A DNA stretch of 64,000 bases from Codonopsis lanceolata. Taxonomy: Eukaryota > Streptophyta > Magnoliopsida > Asterales > Campanulaceae. Positions 1 through 11,464 of the stretch are shown here, piece after piece. The number at the start of each line of letters is the position of its first letter. The stretch's first letter is position 1. The notes under the pieces are model-generated. The model searched no databases and was not told the origin of the DNA. It saw only the letters and a list, made by a program, of their open reading frames with translations. A program made the position numbers and the translations under genes. The stretch lies in assembly GCA_013146195.2 (NCBI GenBank), contig CM028379.1, forward strand, positions 62,330,637-62,394,636. Reading direction: 5' to 3'.

Positions 1-1435
1 TGATTCGTCATCATTTTTTTTACTTTTTTTATTTTTTTAGCAGACACTTCGGTGATAGGTGGTGCTCAAAGACCAAGAAGAAGACTCGACAAGCTAATAT
101 AGGATAAACAAGAATTTACCAGACTCGAATATAGATAAATACCTTTGGAAACCCCGATTTGAGGACTTGGTTGGACTTTTGAAATAACAAAGATCAAATG
201 GATTAGTGAGCATACTCTGCAATAATGGGCTGTAAGCATCAATATGGGTAAAAGAGACACCCCTAGGTGGTTTGAAAGCCCCAGTTCTAAATTGTTGCGT
301 ATGATCCTTGAGTCGCCTTTTCTGGATTTCCCGGTTTTTCAGACTTTTCTGCTTTCTTGGCTTCTTGGTTTTCCCAGCTTTCCTTTCTTTCCTGGCTCCC
401 TATCGGTCTTTTTATTTATTTTTTTATTCTTTTTTTTAAAGTCGTAAACCTCGACATCTCGAAGTAGGATTTACTGAAATTTTTTTTTGAAATCGAGAGT
501 GAACGATGCACTTATCAACTAGTGATGCATTTATGAAAGATTAAGAGGGAAAATGAATTTGGAGATGACAATTGAGTATAATAGTGAGGAGATTTTATGT
601 CTTTACATGTTTTGGGAAACAAAAAAAACACATAGAAAACACATTTTTTAAAAGAGCAAATCAAAGCATTTGACCGAACTCGAAGGCTGCCTACATTCCT
701 CATTTCGAGATCAGGTCATCGTAGTTCAACTATGTCAACTGAATTTTCTTCTTTTGAAACAACCTCTTTTTTTATTTTTCAATTTGAAAGAATAGAGATT
801 TTTTTTAGAAAACGAAATCTTTTTTTAAATGATTATATTTTTTTGCGAAAAAAAAACAATTTTTTTAAAAGGAAAAGAAAACTAAGTATTACAAGTGATT
901 TTTTTTAGAAAACCTTTTTTTTTTGCGATCCTTGGAATGAGATGTGACGATTACATACCTCCAGACAATCCTCTCAGGAAAGCAAATGATAAATAATCAA
1001 TTCTTTTATTTTTCAGCCCCTGCAAAATTATTAGCGGTACCAAAGGAAAACAACAATGATCCCAATATGTATAAAAACAAAAAGTGGATTAAAGGAAAGA
1101 AAACTTTTTTTTGTTTTTGATGATTTTTTTTGAAAGGTGGAGTAACAGGAAAAATGGGTGCACTAAACGGATAAAATGGGCACAACATCGGACAAAATTG
1201 CTCAAAATGAAGAACGCGCCGCGCAGGCCAAAAGCCCAAAATAAATTTGGGCGTTGCGCCCCTTTGAATGTTGATCTTCCATTATACACTTTATGCACCT
1301 TACTCCTATCTTTTGTTCCCTTTTGTCAATTAAGCCCCTCTGAATTTTCTTTTAACAAGCAGGAAAAAACAAGCATATTGATAACCCCAAGGAACGTGAG
1401 TCTAGCCCTCTTTTGTTTTAAAGAAAACAATAAAT
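1..1435 (-). mobile_element. Leader/internal region of Ogre-like element B, cut by window edge
   Basis: T-rich DNA with no convincing gene. It lies on the internal side of the primer binding site at 1436-1453, so by position it is the untranslated leader of a minus-strand LTR retrotransposon whose gag-pol would be left of the window. A GC-rich palindromic block at 1216-1262 (GCGCCGCGC, then GGGCGTTGCGCCCC) resembles the U3 palindromes of the LTRs described below, but in the opposite orientation. A second LTR remnant may therefore be buried here. Open frames in this stretch are low-complexity and I do not treat them as genes. Confidence 0.45.
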
Positions 1436-1453
1436 TCCCTAGCAGAGTCGCCA
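1436..1453 (-). other. Primer binding site of element B
   Basis: Read on the minus strand the site begins TGGCGACTCTGCTAGGG and sits one base inside the LTR end. It is nearly identical to the site at 22339-22356. Ogre/Tat elements are known to use a tRNA-Arg-type primer site of this form; the tRNA identity here is from family knowledge and was not checked. Confidence 0.75.
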
Positions 1454-1648
1454 CTGTGAGTGCCCTGTTTTTAACCTTTTCCCTCGCTATTGAAAAGCGG
1501 ATGGTTTCAAAACCTTTAAAGCGCATGGAATATGTTCGGCCTCATTTTTGGACTCAAAAATGTATTACAGAGTCGTCATCTCTATTTTAATGAGTAAACA
1601 GAGAAAAACTAAAAATATCAGATCGTATGGGTTTGGGGGCTAAATTAC

Positions 1649-1678
1649 GAGTTAGGAAGGGGGTTATGCACCCAACTC
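1649..1678 (-). other. Conserved LTR hairpin block, copy 1
   Basis: A GAGTT...AACTC inverted repeat around a GGAAGG...GCACCC core. The same block occurs at 12026-12054 and 22984-23011, inside LTRs that are otherwise much diverged. Its position downstream of the minus-strand TATA box puts it in the R-U5 transcript, so an RNA structure (packaging, 3'-end formation or translation) is possible. The role is unknown. Confidence 0.55.
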
Positions 1679-2411
1679 GCCCTTTCGGTCTCACAATGAG
1701 TTTGTCAATATGCTCATTTTATTTTATACACTTTGGCTCAGAACAATACATTTATATACGACATAAATAAATAAAGATAAATTACTTTATACTCATTAGA
1801 GAAAGGAAAACAAAATTACAATTGAAATAATATAATTTAGAGAATAGTTATAACATTTTTACAAACTATTTTAGGAATAAAATAGTTATGCTAATAACAA
1901 ACTTTATTTATATTTACTCGTATAAGCAGGAAAGAAACTTATCAAATAATAAGAAACATAATTATTTCTATATTTAATGTATGTGCATAAAGAAACTAAT
2001 TAAACTGACATAGATTATAATTACTTTACATTAAAGTAAAGACAAAAAATAAACTAATTAAAATAAAAGAAAAATATAACTATTATTACATTTAAAAAAA
2101 AGACAAAAGAAACTAATTAAACATAAATGAAATATGACTATTATTACATTAAAGTAAAAACGGGAAGGAAACTAATTTAAATGGAAATGAAATATAATTA
2201 TTATTACATTAAAGTATAAACCAAAATGAAACTTAATTAGATAATTATATTTAAATTATAGATTATAATAAATAACTACGGGGACATAACTTACCTTAAG
2301 TCTTAATGAATGTTGAAACCGGAGCATTGAGTGTCAGTATGCAGGGTTTAAGCCCACTAGGCGGTTTACATGTGCTTCCCCTTTCCTTCCGAGAAAGGTA
2401 GACTTTTTTTT

Positions 2412-2672
2412 GTTGGATTTCGGGCAGCGTGACTGCTCTTTTTAGTTGTTTTTCGCCTCAGGATCCGGGCGGCACAACTCCTTGCTTTTGCTTGATTATT
2501 GTTGTTGTTAAGTCTGAAATCGGGCAGAACAACTGCTTGCCTCGGCTTAATTTGATGTTTGGATTCGGGCAGAGCAACTGCTTGCTTTTGCTTGATATTG
2601 TGTCTGGAATTGGGTAGAGCAACTACTTGCTTCGGCTGGATGTGACGTTTGGATTCGGGCAGGGCAACTGCT
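2412..2672 (-). repeat. Tandem CGGGCAG...CAACTGCTTGC repeats in the LTR
   Basis: About six imperfect units carry the core CGGGCAGAGCAACTGCTTGC, spaced roughly 40-60 bases apart. Weaker versions are found at the matching place in the other two LTRs (about 12425-12590 and 23560-23730). This is expansion of a short module within the transcribed part of the LTR. Confidence 0.6.
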
Positions 2673-2890
2673 CATTTTGGGATTTTGGAACCGGTGAAAT
2701 AGGGCGGAAACCTAGCAGGGTAACTAGGGTTCACTTTGGCCGGAGTGTTTATGTGTTTAGGGGAGGTTTCGACAGCCTAGCGGAGCTTCGAGGTTGGATG
2801 GAAAACAACTGCGTAACTTCGCAACATTCTCTCCGTAAAAATTGGTGTGTGAACTGTGTGAACTCTCCGAATTTCTAAAGCCGGGAGCCT

Positions 2891-2900
2891 CTATTTATAC
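2891..2900 (-). promoter_or_regulatory. TATA box of element B 5' LTR
   Basis: The minus-strand reading GTATAAATAG fits a plant TATA box. Transcription would run leftward into the primer binding site and leader. Confidence 0.55.
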
Positions 2901-3227
2901 CTGAGGATAAGGGATTCCTTCGCATCTAAGTATCATCAACTAAGCTTCAACAGCTTGTATCGTGCGCTGAAAAGGTTTCACCATAGGCTAACTGCACCAG
3001 TAACCTTTAAAGTTGTGGGCACTGCCTACAGCCCTTGTGGACGCCGCACCCAAAGCCTTTTTCGGTTTGATTTTTGGCAATTTGGCCCCTGCAGTTCACT
3101 GTTTATGCATCCTTTCTTTTTCTTTTGCATTTTTAACCCTGTAACTTGACATTCGTTAGTCCTTTTAATAGATTTTGATATTTTATGACATGTCATATAC
3201 CAGGAGCATGAAATTGGGGTGTCTACA

Positions 3228-4030
3228 CTGACATTATTGAAGAGATCCTCTATCCGACTTGGGCTAGCCAACGTGGTGATGGTCAAAAAGGCCAACAACA
3301 AGTGGTGGATGTACGTCGACTTCTCGGGCCTCAACAAAGCTTACCCGAAGGACTGCTACCCGCTTACGTGCATTGATGTGCTCATCATCGCCATAGCCGG
3401 TTTTGAAATGCTCAGCTTCCTGGATGAGTACTCAGGGTAACACCAAGTCAAGATGAACGAGTAGGACAAGGCTAAAACGGTTTTCCAGGCTGGCAGGGGT
3501 TTGTACTGCTACAATATGATGCCATTTGACGTGAAGAATGTTGGGGCACTTATCAACGTATGGTCAACATTGTCTTTGTCTCCCAGCTCGACAGAAACAT
3601 GGAAGCTTATATTGATGACATGGTCATCAAGACTAGAGGCCGTGACCACACCTTTGACCTGCAAGAAACGTTTGCCAATCTGCGCAAACACAACATGAAG
3701 CTGAATCTGAGTAAATACGTGTTTGGGGTCCGAGCATGAAAGTTCCTTGAGTTCACGGTCAACCAGCGTAGGATAGAGTCAAACCCTGAGAAGATCCAGA
3801 CATTGATCGAGATGGAGCTGCCCCAGTGCATCAAGCAGGTCCAGTGACTAAATGGCAGGATTATTGCCATTGGTCGCTTCATCTCCTGGTCAGCGGAGAA
3901 ATGCCTCCCATTCTTCAAGATCCTGCGCGGCAACAAAGGATTTGAGTGGAACGAAGAATGCGCCAAAGCCCTCGAACAGCTCATGGAATATCTTGGCAAG
4001 CCGCCCCTCCTTGCCAGCCCTGTGCCCGGG
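3228..4030 (+). pseudogene. Reverse transcriptase domain of element D, broken
   Basis: Fragments in several frames read as a Ty3/gypsy reverse transcriptase. 3270-3440 encodes KKANNKWWMYVDFSGLNKA...YPKDCYPL and ends with the SFLDEYSG motif. 3500-3560 holds the remains of the MPF.LKN.GA block. The catalytic-loop motif YIDDMVIKTR is at about 3609-3638. The following thumb and connection region includes FEWNEECAKALEQL. Stops and frameshifts interrupt the frame many times, for example at 3438, 3738 and 3847. The protein cannot be made as it stands. Confidence 0.8.
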
Positions 4031-4860
4031 GAATCCTTGTATATGTATCTAGTAGCCACAGACCAGGATGTGGCCGCTGTTTTTGTTAGGGAGCAGTTAG
4101 ATATACAAAAAACTGTGTACTCGGTCTTGTTGAGGGTCGTTATTTTAATGTAGAAAAATTAGCCTACTCGCTTGTCATAGCTGCCCGAATATTAAGGGCT
4201 TATTTTTCTGCACATGTAATCATAGCATACACAGATGCACCACTGCGCAAAATCCTGCACAAGCCCGATTCATCGGGCAGACTACTCAACTGGTCGATCG
4301 AGCTCATAGAATTCCACATCGACTACCAGCCTAGGCGAGTGATCAAAGCTCAAGCCTTGGTCGAGACAAGCTTCACTCAACAAGAGGAATCTGACGTCCC
4401 ACAGCCAACAAAGCCCGGACACGAGTAGTTTCCAACGCCTCGACCGGCTTACTGTTGGATCTTTTTGTGGATGAAGCAGCAAGCAAAGTCGGGAGCGAGC
4501 TGGAATCCTTCTCATAGCTCCCGACCAGGCTACAAAGTTCGAATTGGTTCTCTGATTTAAGTTCTCAGCCTCCAATAACATGGTCGAGTACGAAGCAATG
4601 ATCGCTGGTCTCGAGCTCGCAGCAGATATGGGTGTAGAGGCGGTCACAGTGTACTCAGATTCATAACTAGTGGTGAACCAAGTCCAGGGGGAGTATATGG
4701 TGCATCACCCCTCCCTGGTCAAATACTGCGAGCTTGTCAAGGAAATCTTCAAAAATTTCAAGTGCTATGAAATCATCAGGATTGATGGAGCACACAACAT
4801 GCGAGCAGATTACTTATCCAAGATTGCCGAGGCAAGTCTAGCACTACTAAATCCGTCGGT
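4030..4860 (+). pseudogene. Tandem RNase H domains of element D, broken
   Basis: The first domain (about 4030-4400) has ESLYMYLVATDQDVAAVFVRE followed by the AYTDAPLRKIL and SGRLLNWSIEL blocks. The second (about 4440-4860) has the SNNMVEYEAMIAGLELA, DSXLVVNQVQGEY and NMRADYLSKIAEA blocks, typical of the additional archaeal-type RNase H acquired by the Tat lineage. Both contain stops or frameshifts; the codon after the second DS motif is a stop at 4664-4666. A dual RNase H is a lineage marker, not a novelty. Confidence 0.7.
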
Positions 4861-6150
4861 CATGATTGACCACCTGGAAACTCCGGCCATCGACAGACCA
4901 TCAATAATGAATATTGAGTCAACAAGCAATAGCTGGATTGACGACTACAAAGACTACATCGAGCAAGGAATCCTACCGGCGAACAAAGTCAAAGCTATAC
5001 AATCAGTAACCAGGCTTGCCGGTACTTCGGTAGTTGGGGGAATCTTATACAAGCGATCTAAGGTCAGACATATGCTTCGATGTGTTCCCCTAGAATTAAC
5101 CGAGAACGTCCTGTTCGAGGTCCATGAAGGAGAGTGCGGCGGCCATCCGGGAACCAGAGCCCTAGTAGAGAAAATCCTGCACGCAAGATATTATTGGATC
5201 ACCCTCAGGAGGGATACAGAGAAGTATGTTTAAGAATGTGACAAGTGCCAGAGGTACGTGGACATACCAAGGTTGCCCTTCACTATGCAAACCCCGGTGG
5301 TCGCCGCCTGGCCTTTCGATATGTGGGGAATTAATTTGATCGGTCTGTTTCCCCTAGCACAATACAAGTACAAGTACGCAGTGGTCACCATCGATTATTT
5401 CACAAAGTGGATCGAAGCTAAACCACTGGTTATCATTTCGGAAGCGAATATCATCAAATTCTTCCACGATGAAGTGTGGTGCCAATTCGGTCTCCCACGG
5501 GCAATCATCTCCGACCACAGTACTTAAGTCTCTGACAAATTCATAGCAGAGAGTGTGTGCTTAGGCGCAAGTATTGGCAATCATCCGTAGCTTACCCACA
5601 AGGTAACGTCCAAGCGAGGCTAGGAACAAACAAGTCTTTCACGCACTCAAAAGAAACTTAGAAGGGCGAGCAGGAAAATGGGCAAAGCCGATTGGCGGTC
5701 AAGACTACTATCGGGGGTCCTACAGGGGAAACTCCTTTCGCACTCACCTATGGATCCGAAGCTATGATCCCAGTTGAGATGGCCTTGCCATACTACAAAG
5801 TTGTCCATTACAGCGAGCAAAACAATGATCTTGCCTAGGCAATAAACCTTGACCTACTTGAAGAAAAAAGATTAGATGCACGATTGAGGATGGTCAACTA
5901 TAAGCAGTGAGCAAAAGCTCATCACGACAAGCGAGTCCGAGGAAGAGCATTCATGATCGGGGATTGCGTACTCAAAAAAATTAAGGTTACCGGCCACCGA
6001 GCGGAAAGAGGAAAGCTCTCGTCGAACTGGGAAGGGCCTTTTCAAGTTACTGGGATAATCAGAGAAGGCACATATACACTGCGGACACGGGACGACAAAG
6101 ACTTGAAGCATCCCTAACATGCAGATCACTTGAAAAAGTACTACCACTAA
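4861..6150 (+). pseudogene. Integrase of element D, broken
   Basis: The zinc-binding N-terminus lies around 5125-5250: HEGECGGHPG, then the CDKCQR region, interrupted by a stop at 5231. The catalytic core begins DMWGINLIG (about 5320), continues with VVTIDYFTKWIEA, and reaches LPRAIISDHST before a stop at 5525. Further core pieces (GETPFALTYGSEAMIPVE, about 5725-5780) and the C-terminal region (SNWEGPFQVTGIIREGTYTL, HLKKYYH, stop at 6148-6150) follow with more stops. No chromodomain is seen, as expected for Tat. Degenerate throughout. Confidence 0.75.
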
Positions 6151-6552
6151 GAAAGTCTCAATGCACAAATGGGCAATGCCTGCTAGGCAGTCTTCAGGAT
6201 GCACGTCCCAGGGCGATAGGGGCCTTGCCCGCACAAAGGCTTGGCCAGAACCAAGCATTCATTCCAGGCAAGAATGTTTCCCCGAAACCTCAAACTTAAA
6301 GTAATATGTCCTCTAGTCTAGCCTTATTTTCTTGAAGTTATTATTTGCACATATTGAAACCTCTCGATAAAATTGTGTTCACTCTATACTTGTCATGTTC
6401 ATACACGGGTGTATTAGTACTAATCAGATGCAGGAAAAACACAAGTAAGAGGACAGCAATCGAGCAGAACAAAAATTTCCATTAAAAGATGGGAAGTATT
6501 ACAAGTGGAAATCAAAAAAGTGGTGCGCAGGCCGGACAAAGATATTCCTAAA
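6151..6552. other. Spacer between element D pol and antisense ORF
   Basis: About 400 bases with no coding signal I trust and no clear repeat. It separates convergent reading directions: plus-strand pol ends at 6150 and the minus-strand ORF ends at 6553. Confidence 0.4.
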
Positions 6553-7600
6553 CTAAGCTGGGTCCGGGGGAAGAGGAAGGTTCTTAGCACTGGCTCGATA
6601 CTGCATTTCATATTGAGCGTTCAGCTCCTTATGGGCAGCCTCATCCTCCGCGGCTTTGGCAGCGACTTCCTCTAGTCTTTGCTCATTCTCTTTCAAATTT
6701 TGATATGCAGACTCTAAAGTCTCGATCATCGAGCAGACATTCACGTCCAAGGGAGTCGACAGGATCCAAGGCTCACGCCCAGCCTCAACATAGCTTTTGG
6801 CAAGGGTTTCCAATTCCTCCTTGGTATAAAGGACCAAGTCGTGAAACTGGCGAGCAGCATCAGCATATGGATCAAGCACTGCCCATTCCGCCATTGTTTG
6901 CATGCCCACCTCATCATTACTGGCGAGCATCCTCAGGATACGATTGATGTCGTGGGAAAAATAAGGGATAATGGCCTCATCCACGGCAGCCTCAAAATCT
7001 AGGGAGCTCTTGAAATCTTGTGCACCCGTATCCCTCCCCATGGACAGTTTCGTCATCAGGCCGGCCACTGTCTTCGAATCGTTGACCGCCTGCATTTTCA
7101 GAGCATCCCGCTCGACCTGCAGCTGTTCCATCTGCTTAGTCACCACGTCCACCGCGGTCTGCTCCTTCTTCAACTGCCTCACCAGCTCTGGTTTTTTAGC
7201 GGCCAGTGTGTTATTTTGAGTGACCAGCAGCAGATTGCACTCAAGCAACTCAGATTCTTTCTGCTTGGCGGCGACCTCTTGTTCTTTCAGCTACTAGGAC
7301 AGAGAAGAAACCTGCTCAAGTTTCTTCTTCAGGAGGCCATCCCGGGTCGCATTGTTCGCCTCTACCTTTATGCGAGCCTCTTTCTCTTCGATGTAGCGAT
7401 CATACAGGTTGGTGTAGGTAGAGGCAATCTGCAAGTAAAATACAAAGCAATCAGTATGAACATAAACAAAAAATCAAATGGAAGAACAACATCTTCTCTT
7501 ACCTTGCTCAAGCAAAGGCCAACGTGCCCGACTAGCACATGACTAGCAGTTTTCCGATCAAGGGCCAGGTCGTAGTGGACAGCCCGCTCAATAACAACCT
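6553..7600 (-). pseudogene. Antisense ORF of element D, coiled-coil C-terminal part
   Basis: A 231-residue open frame (7248 to 6553) is rich in Glu, Lys, Gln and Leu, with long heptad-like stretches (LVRQLKKEQTAVDVVTKQME; KENEQRLEEVAAKAAEDEA). This indicates a coiled coil. A middle segment (FEAAVDEAIIPYFSHDINRI) is less repetitive. Similar protein continues upstream, with a stop at about 7292 and more helix-like sequence to about 7600. Together with 8514-9069 it forms the type of extra antisense ORF found behind pol in Retand-like elements. The role of these ORFs is not established. No signal peptide or membrane segment is visible. Confidence 0.6.
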
Positions 7601-7607
7601 TGCCCAC

Positions 7608-8200
7608 TGATAAATGTGTTTTATACGCATCTATTGTGTATATATTCCTACTTAGATTATGCTTTTCTGTGAGTTTCTAAAGCTATTGATTTGGGTTTTT
7701 GTGTTTTATGAGTTTCAGGCTAAAGTTGAGGAAAAGGATGAATTTCGGGCTATTTTACAGTAATATGAAGTTTCCAGGGACCTGAGTGCAAACTGTTGCA
7801 GAAAAATGACCAAAAGCTGTGGATCGGCGCCACTCGGCTTGAGGCACAGGCGGCCAAAAAGCAAGAGCCGGTTTCGGAAAAGACCACTGAGCAATCGCTT
7901 AGCATAAGGGTTGAGCGACCGCTCAACCCCGATTTTCAGTCTTGGCAATTTTCATCTTTTAGATCGGTTGTCCGTTGGTCGGCCTGTTTCTTCCTCTGCT
8001 TCAAAAGGGAAAAACTCCTCATTCCCGAGACAAAGCAAAAGGCGATCAATAACCAGGAGCAAAATATGAGTGAGACAAGAAAAATAACAACAATCATCAA
8101 GCAACCATTTTTGTCCTCGAATACTGGCCAGCAGCTCGCCCTGATACAAAACCGCTGGCACTCAGTGCACTTATTTCTAAATTTCTGCCCGTGGTAGTCA
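7608..8200. mobile_element. Possible LTR-like insertion splitting the antisense ORF
   Basis: The antisense ORF is interrupted by about 0.6 kb of different composition. It starts TGATAAATGTG at 7608 and can be closed at a GTAGTCA at 8200, giving TG...CA ends. The flanking bases (CCCAC and CCCCA) are similar but not identical, so target duplication is not demonstrated. It could equally be ordinary diverged spacer. Confidence 0.3.
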
Positions 8201-8513
8201 CCCCATTATGGATGAATTTTTTCGGGCTCATGAGTCAGGTGAGGTTCCACCCCGGTAGCTCTGCTCGGATCACGATGGCCAAGCAAAGATTCCGAGGATT
8301 GCAGACCAACTCATTCTAATCGAGTAGGAATTCCTGGCCTACTCGCTTTTCTTTTTCCTCGCGGACCCCGAGAGCAGTCTTCAGTGCTTGCAATCGAGCA
8401 CCCTCCCTAGAGCTGAAGTCCCGCTTGGAGACTTTGGGGACTTTCAAATCGCTACTAGCCGTCGGCTTCAATGGCCACCCAACTCGGGAATCTATTATAA
8501 GGACTCTTTAGTC

Positions 8514-9069
8514 CTAGGCCTCGACCTTGCCCAGGACATCGCTTAGTAATCTCAAAAAATTGGAATTGGATCTGACTCCAATCCGCCCTCCAGTACTAGG
8601 CGCAAAAATGAAAAGCTTCCGGAAAACATACATATATGGTTCGAAGCACATCAAACGGCAAGCCACTGTGAAGGCCATAATTGCCCGGATTGTATTCAGC
8701 ATTAGATCGCAAGGCAGGGCGTTGACTTCGAGCAAAAAGTCTGCAAAAGACGGTTCCAGCTGAAGGCACAGACTCACTCGAAAAAAATTTGGTAAAAAAT
8801 AAAAGACCATCTCCGAGCTCGCGAGAAACCTCAAGACCCGCAGGTAGATCCATTTTGCCCGTTCTGTAATCCTTGGAGTTTATCCCAAGGAAGGTAAGCC
8901 AAGCGGTCACCTTGTCCGCCGTATCCAGAGAAGCCCAGTGGGCAACATTCCGACTCTCATCGGCGTTCACGTACCAATCGGGCTTATCCTCCTCACCCTC
9001 AGTCTCGTCATTAAGTGTGACCTCAACTTGAGAACGACTCGTTTCCTTCATGTGCCAAGTAAGGGGCAT
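8514..9069 (-). pseudogene. Antisense ORF of element D, N-terminal domain (gypsy-type transposase-like)
   Basis: Two overlapping frames join by one frameshift near 8800. The first (9069 downward) starts at a Met and includes DKPDWYVNADESRNVAHWAS. The second (8834 to 8514) has FADFLLEVNALPCDLMLNTI followed by CFEPYMYVFRKLFIF. This pattern resembles the putative gypsy-type transposon domain (Pfam Transposase_28) seen in many plant retroelement ORFs. The assignment is from pattern memory and should be checked by profile search. It is the front of the ORF whose coiled-coil part is at 6553-7600. Confidence 0.5.
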
Positions 9070-9109
9070 GTCATATACATCATCTGGTTATGAGGCTCCA
9101 TTCCTTTCA

Positions 9110-9545
9110 GAGACTTGTCCCGATGCACAAACTTGATTACCCATGCAGAAAATCCCAGTGCACAATTTTGAATTTGCGATGCATAATTTGGAATTATAAT
9201 ACAAAAGTAAATCCCGCTGCAAAATTTTGATTTTACGATGATCAAACTGGATTGTCAATGTAGACAATCTCAATGCACAATTTTGGATTTGCAATACATA
9301 ATTTTGATTTTGTGATGAACAAACTGGATTGCCAATTCAGAAAATCTTGATGCACATTTATTGAATTAAACACAAAAGTAAATCATGATGCACAATTTTG
9401 ATATAGTGAAGTACAAAATGGACTGCCAATGTAGAAAATACTGATGCACAAATTGGATTTGCGATGCACAAATTGGAATTGTGATGCATCGAATTAGATT
9501 GTGATGCATCGAATTAGATTTGCGATGCAGCGCATGCCTAATCTA
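9110..9545. repeat. Degenerate GATGCACAA-type short tandem repeats
   Basis: Units near GATGCACAATTTTGAATTTGC recur every 20-45 bases with much variation. Related words (GCATCG, GCGATGCA) recur at 9820-9930, 10130-10260, 26345-26445 and 29820-30060, always next to the inverted modules described at 9725-10340. Accidental open frames here have no coding character. Confidence 0.65.
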
Positions 9546-10365
9546 ATTTCATTAAGGGTATATTCTTCATTTCACCACTAAATGACTTTTCCCGGTTAAA
9601 TAAAATTATGGAGGACTTTAGCGGTTGCAAATTGACTAGAAGAAATTGGCTCGGCTAACACCTTTTAGTTTGTTCTTTGTTGAGGAAAATTCCGGCCGTT
9701 CCTTTTTCAAAATTTTCAATCACTCTAGTCCACCATGTTTTTTATTTGGAAAAAAGGCACATTCAAAGGTGAAAAGATAACGGTACCCTTAATGAACTAA
9801 ACACGTGCACAAAGTATTAATCCATGCATCGATTTTGCATCATTGAATCCAATTTTTGCATCGCGAATTCAATTTATTTTCTGCATCATCGATTTTGTAT
9901 CGCTAGGACATTTATAGATTCATTGCATGATTTTGTAATATGCTGTCAAATTTTCCTAATTTGCTTGATATTGTATTTAATGTAGGAACCAAATGGACTG
10001 AATATAGATTGATTGATTGATTTCCGTAAATATGTAATCAAAGTTTCCTTATTTTACTTGATATTGTAATTAATGTAAGATTTAAATAGATTAAATATAA
10101 ATTGATTGATTGATTTATGTAAATATGCACAAATTGATGTATCACGATAGATAAATTGGTGAATCGCGATGCAAAAATGATTAATTTCCGTAAATATGCA
10201 CTAATTAATGCATAGCAATGGGTAAATTAGTGCATTGCGATGCTCAAATTAATTATTAGTGTGTGTCTGATTCATTAATGACAAAGTCGTCTTCTCAGTT
10301 CTCACCCCAAAAATATATTTTTCTGGTTAAAAAAAACATAGGGGACTTTAACAATTAATTTTTTG
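9545..10365. repeat. Inverted-module repeat element with GCATCG-rich core
   Basis: A module of about 70 bases with consensus TTTAACCGGAAAA...GGTGAAA...TACCCTTAATGA occurs three times: reverse at 9545-9610, forward at 9715-9795, reverse at 10262-10340. The second and third copies face each other and enclose about 470 bases of GCATCG/GATGCA repeats, giving a foldback or MITE-like element. Short shared flank (GGACTTTAGC or GGACTTTAAC) extends past two of the modules. No transposase is present, and the superfamily is not clear from the ends. Confidence 0.55.
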
Positions 10366-11404
10366 GAAAAAATAATCCGCAGACAATTTTACTTCCTCGT
10401 TCAAACGAGTAGAGTTTGCATAATAACGGGCTATTAGGCTATATACTTTGAAGTTAATGGGCTTTGGGTTGCACTGTCAAGTAAGGGTGAGCAGCCCAGC
10501 CCATAAGCCCGCACAGCCCGCAGCGCCTGTCTATGCCCGGATCATTGTGCCCATGCCTAAGGGCTGATAAAAAGTGTTGAGCTTTAGAGAGGTTAGATGT
10601 CTGCGATCTCGGGCACACCTAGGCCCCTAAGTATTTTCCTGGCCATTATACCCGGCCCAGCCCATCAAATTTAATACTTCTTCGTTTTACTTTTATAGTT
10701 GGTTAAGGTTTAATAGTTTATACTTTATAAAATATAAAAAAAAAAAAAAAGAAGGAAGAAACAAATTTAAAGGAGAGGCGACACTGAACTTGAGCGAAGT
10801 TGTGAAGGGTGAATTTGAGGTATTCAACCTTAGACAGCTTAGAATACATTCTTAGTATGTTAGAATTTGATGTTGTGTGTGTGTGTTAAGTAACAAGAAA
10901 CCTTAGTATGTTAGAATTTGATTTTGTGTTTTGTTTCTATTTTATTTTGTGTGTGTACCGTGTGTGTGTGTGTAGAGTGTGAGTGTTGGTTTAGTTTTAT
11001 TATTTATTTATTTATTTATTTACAAAACCTAAAATAACTATGATTACTAACGATATATAATTTTTTGAAACACAACATTGCTAGTATGTAAGTTGAACTT
11101 TTGGTGAATGAAATTTACAATGTTTTAATAGGAGTATCTTATAGTATCAACAAGTTATATTATATAAAGAAAATCTATATTTATATTTTAATACATTTGG
11201 TGAGGTACTGGTTAGAAGTTTTAATTTAAGATAATATTAAGTGTACGTGTAGGATATGTTAATTTTTGAGGATTATGATTTGGTATGAACGTAAGAAGTT
11301 AATTAGTAGAATAATATTAGTTAGTGACTTATTACGTTGTAATTTTAGAATTGGACAAACGGGCTTAGGACGATCAATTGTGTTGCGGGATCATCTACGC
11401 TGAG
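10366..11404. other. Gene-free stretch with simple repeats
   Basis: No gene recognised. It includes a GC-rich patch of GCCCAGCCCA/GGCCCGGC words (10480-10670) reminiscent of hAT termini, an A-run at 10734-10750, TG-rich microsatellites at 10880-10985 and a TTTA run at about 10998-11022. The last 60 bases before the LTR contain a short open segment ending at the LTR target. Confidence 0.5.
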
Positions 11405-11464
11405 TGTGGGTGCCCCGGATTCTCCCGCGCGCCCTTGGATAGGGGTGCGCGACGTGCGGAAGGA

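Larger units (their letters stand above)
1455..3227 (-). mobile_element. 5' LTR of Ogre-like element B
   Basis: About 1.77 kb bounded by TGTGAG and TCTACA, so it has the usual TG...CA ends, with a primer binding site directly to its left. That makes it the 5' LTR of a minus-strand element. A minus-strand TATA box (GTATAAATAG) lies at 2891-2900. The LTR shares the right-hand end (GAAATTGGGGTGTCTACA) and the hairpin block at 1649-1678 with the LTRs at 11405 and 22358. It lacks the roughly 185-bp triplication seen in those two, so it belongs to a different subfamily. It abuts the pol of element D at 3228, which implies insertion into that older element. Confidence 0.75.
3228..9069 (+). mobile_element. 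Decayed Tat/Retand-like Ty3/gypsy element D (pol plus antisense ORF)
   Basis: Plus-strand pol remnants (RT, two RNase H regions, integrase) run from 3228 to 6150. An antisense coiled-coil ORF lies behind them at 6553-9069. This order, pol followed by an extra ORF on the opposite strand, is known in Retand-type members of the Tat lineage. The RT signature (NKAYPKDCYPL), the dual RNase H and the integrase ending HLKKYYH support Tat. The left part, including gag, protease and early RT, is missing because LTR B abuts at 3227. No LTR of D was recognised. Confidence 0.7.

Noticed and set aside
1111..1590. A 159-codon plus-strand ORF across the primer site and LTR start
   Set aside because: It spans the LTR junction, has no family resemblance, and is explained by chance in a T/A-rich leader.
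9048..9294. Short minus-strand ORFs with IQNCAL repeats
   Set aside because: Translations of the GATGCACAA repeat, not genes.
10480..10670. A hAT element suggested by GGCCCGGCCCAGCCCA words
   Set aside because: No matching inverted end or 8-bp duplication was found nearby.
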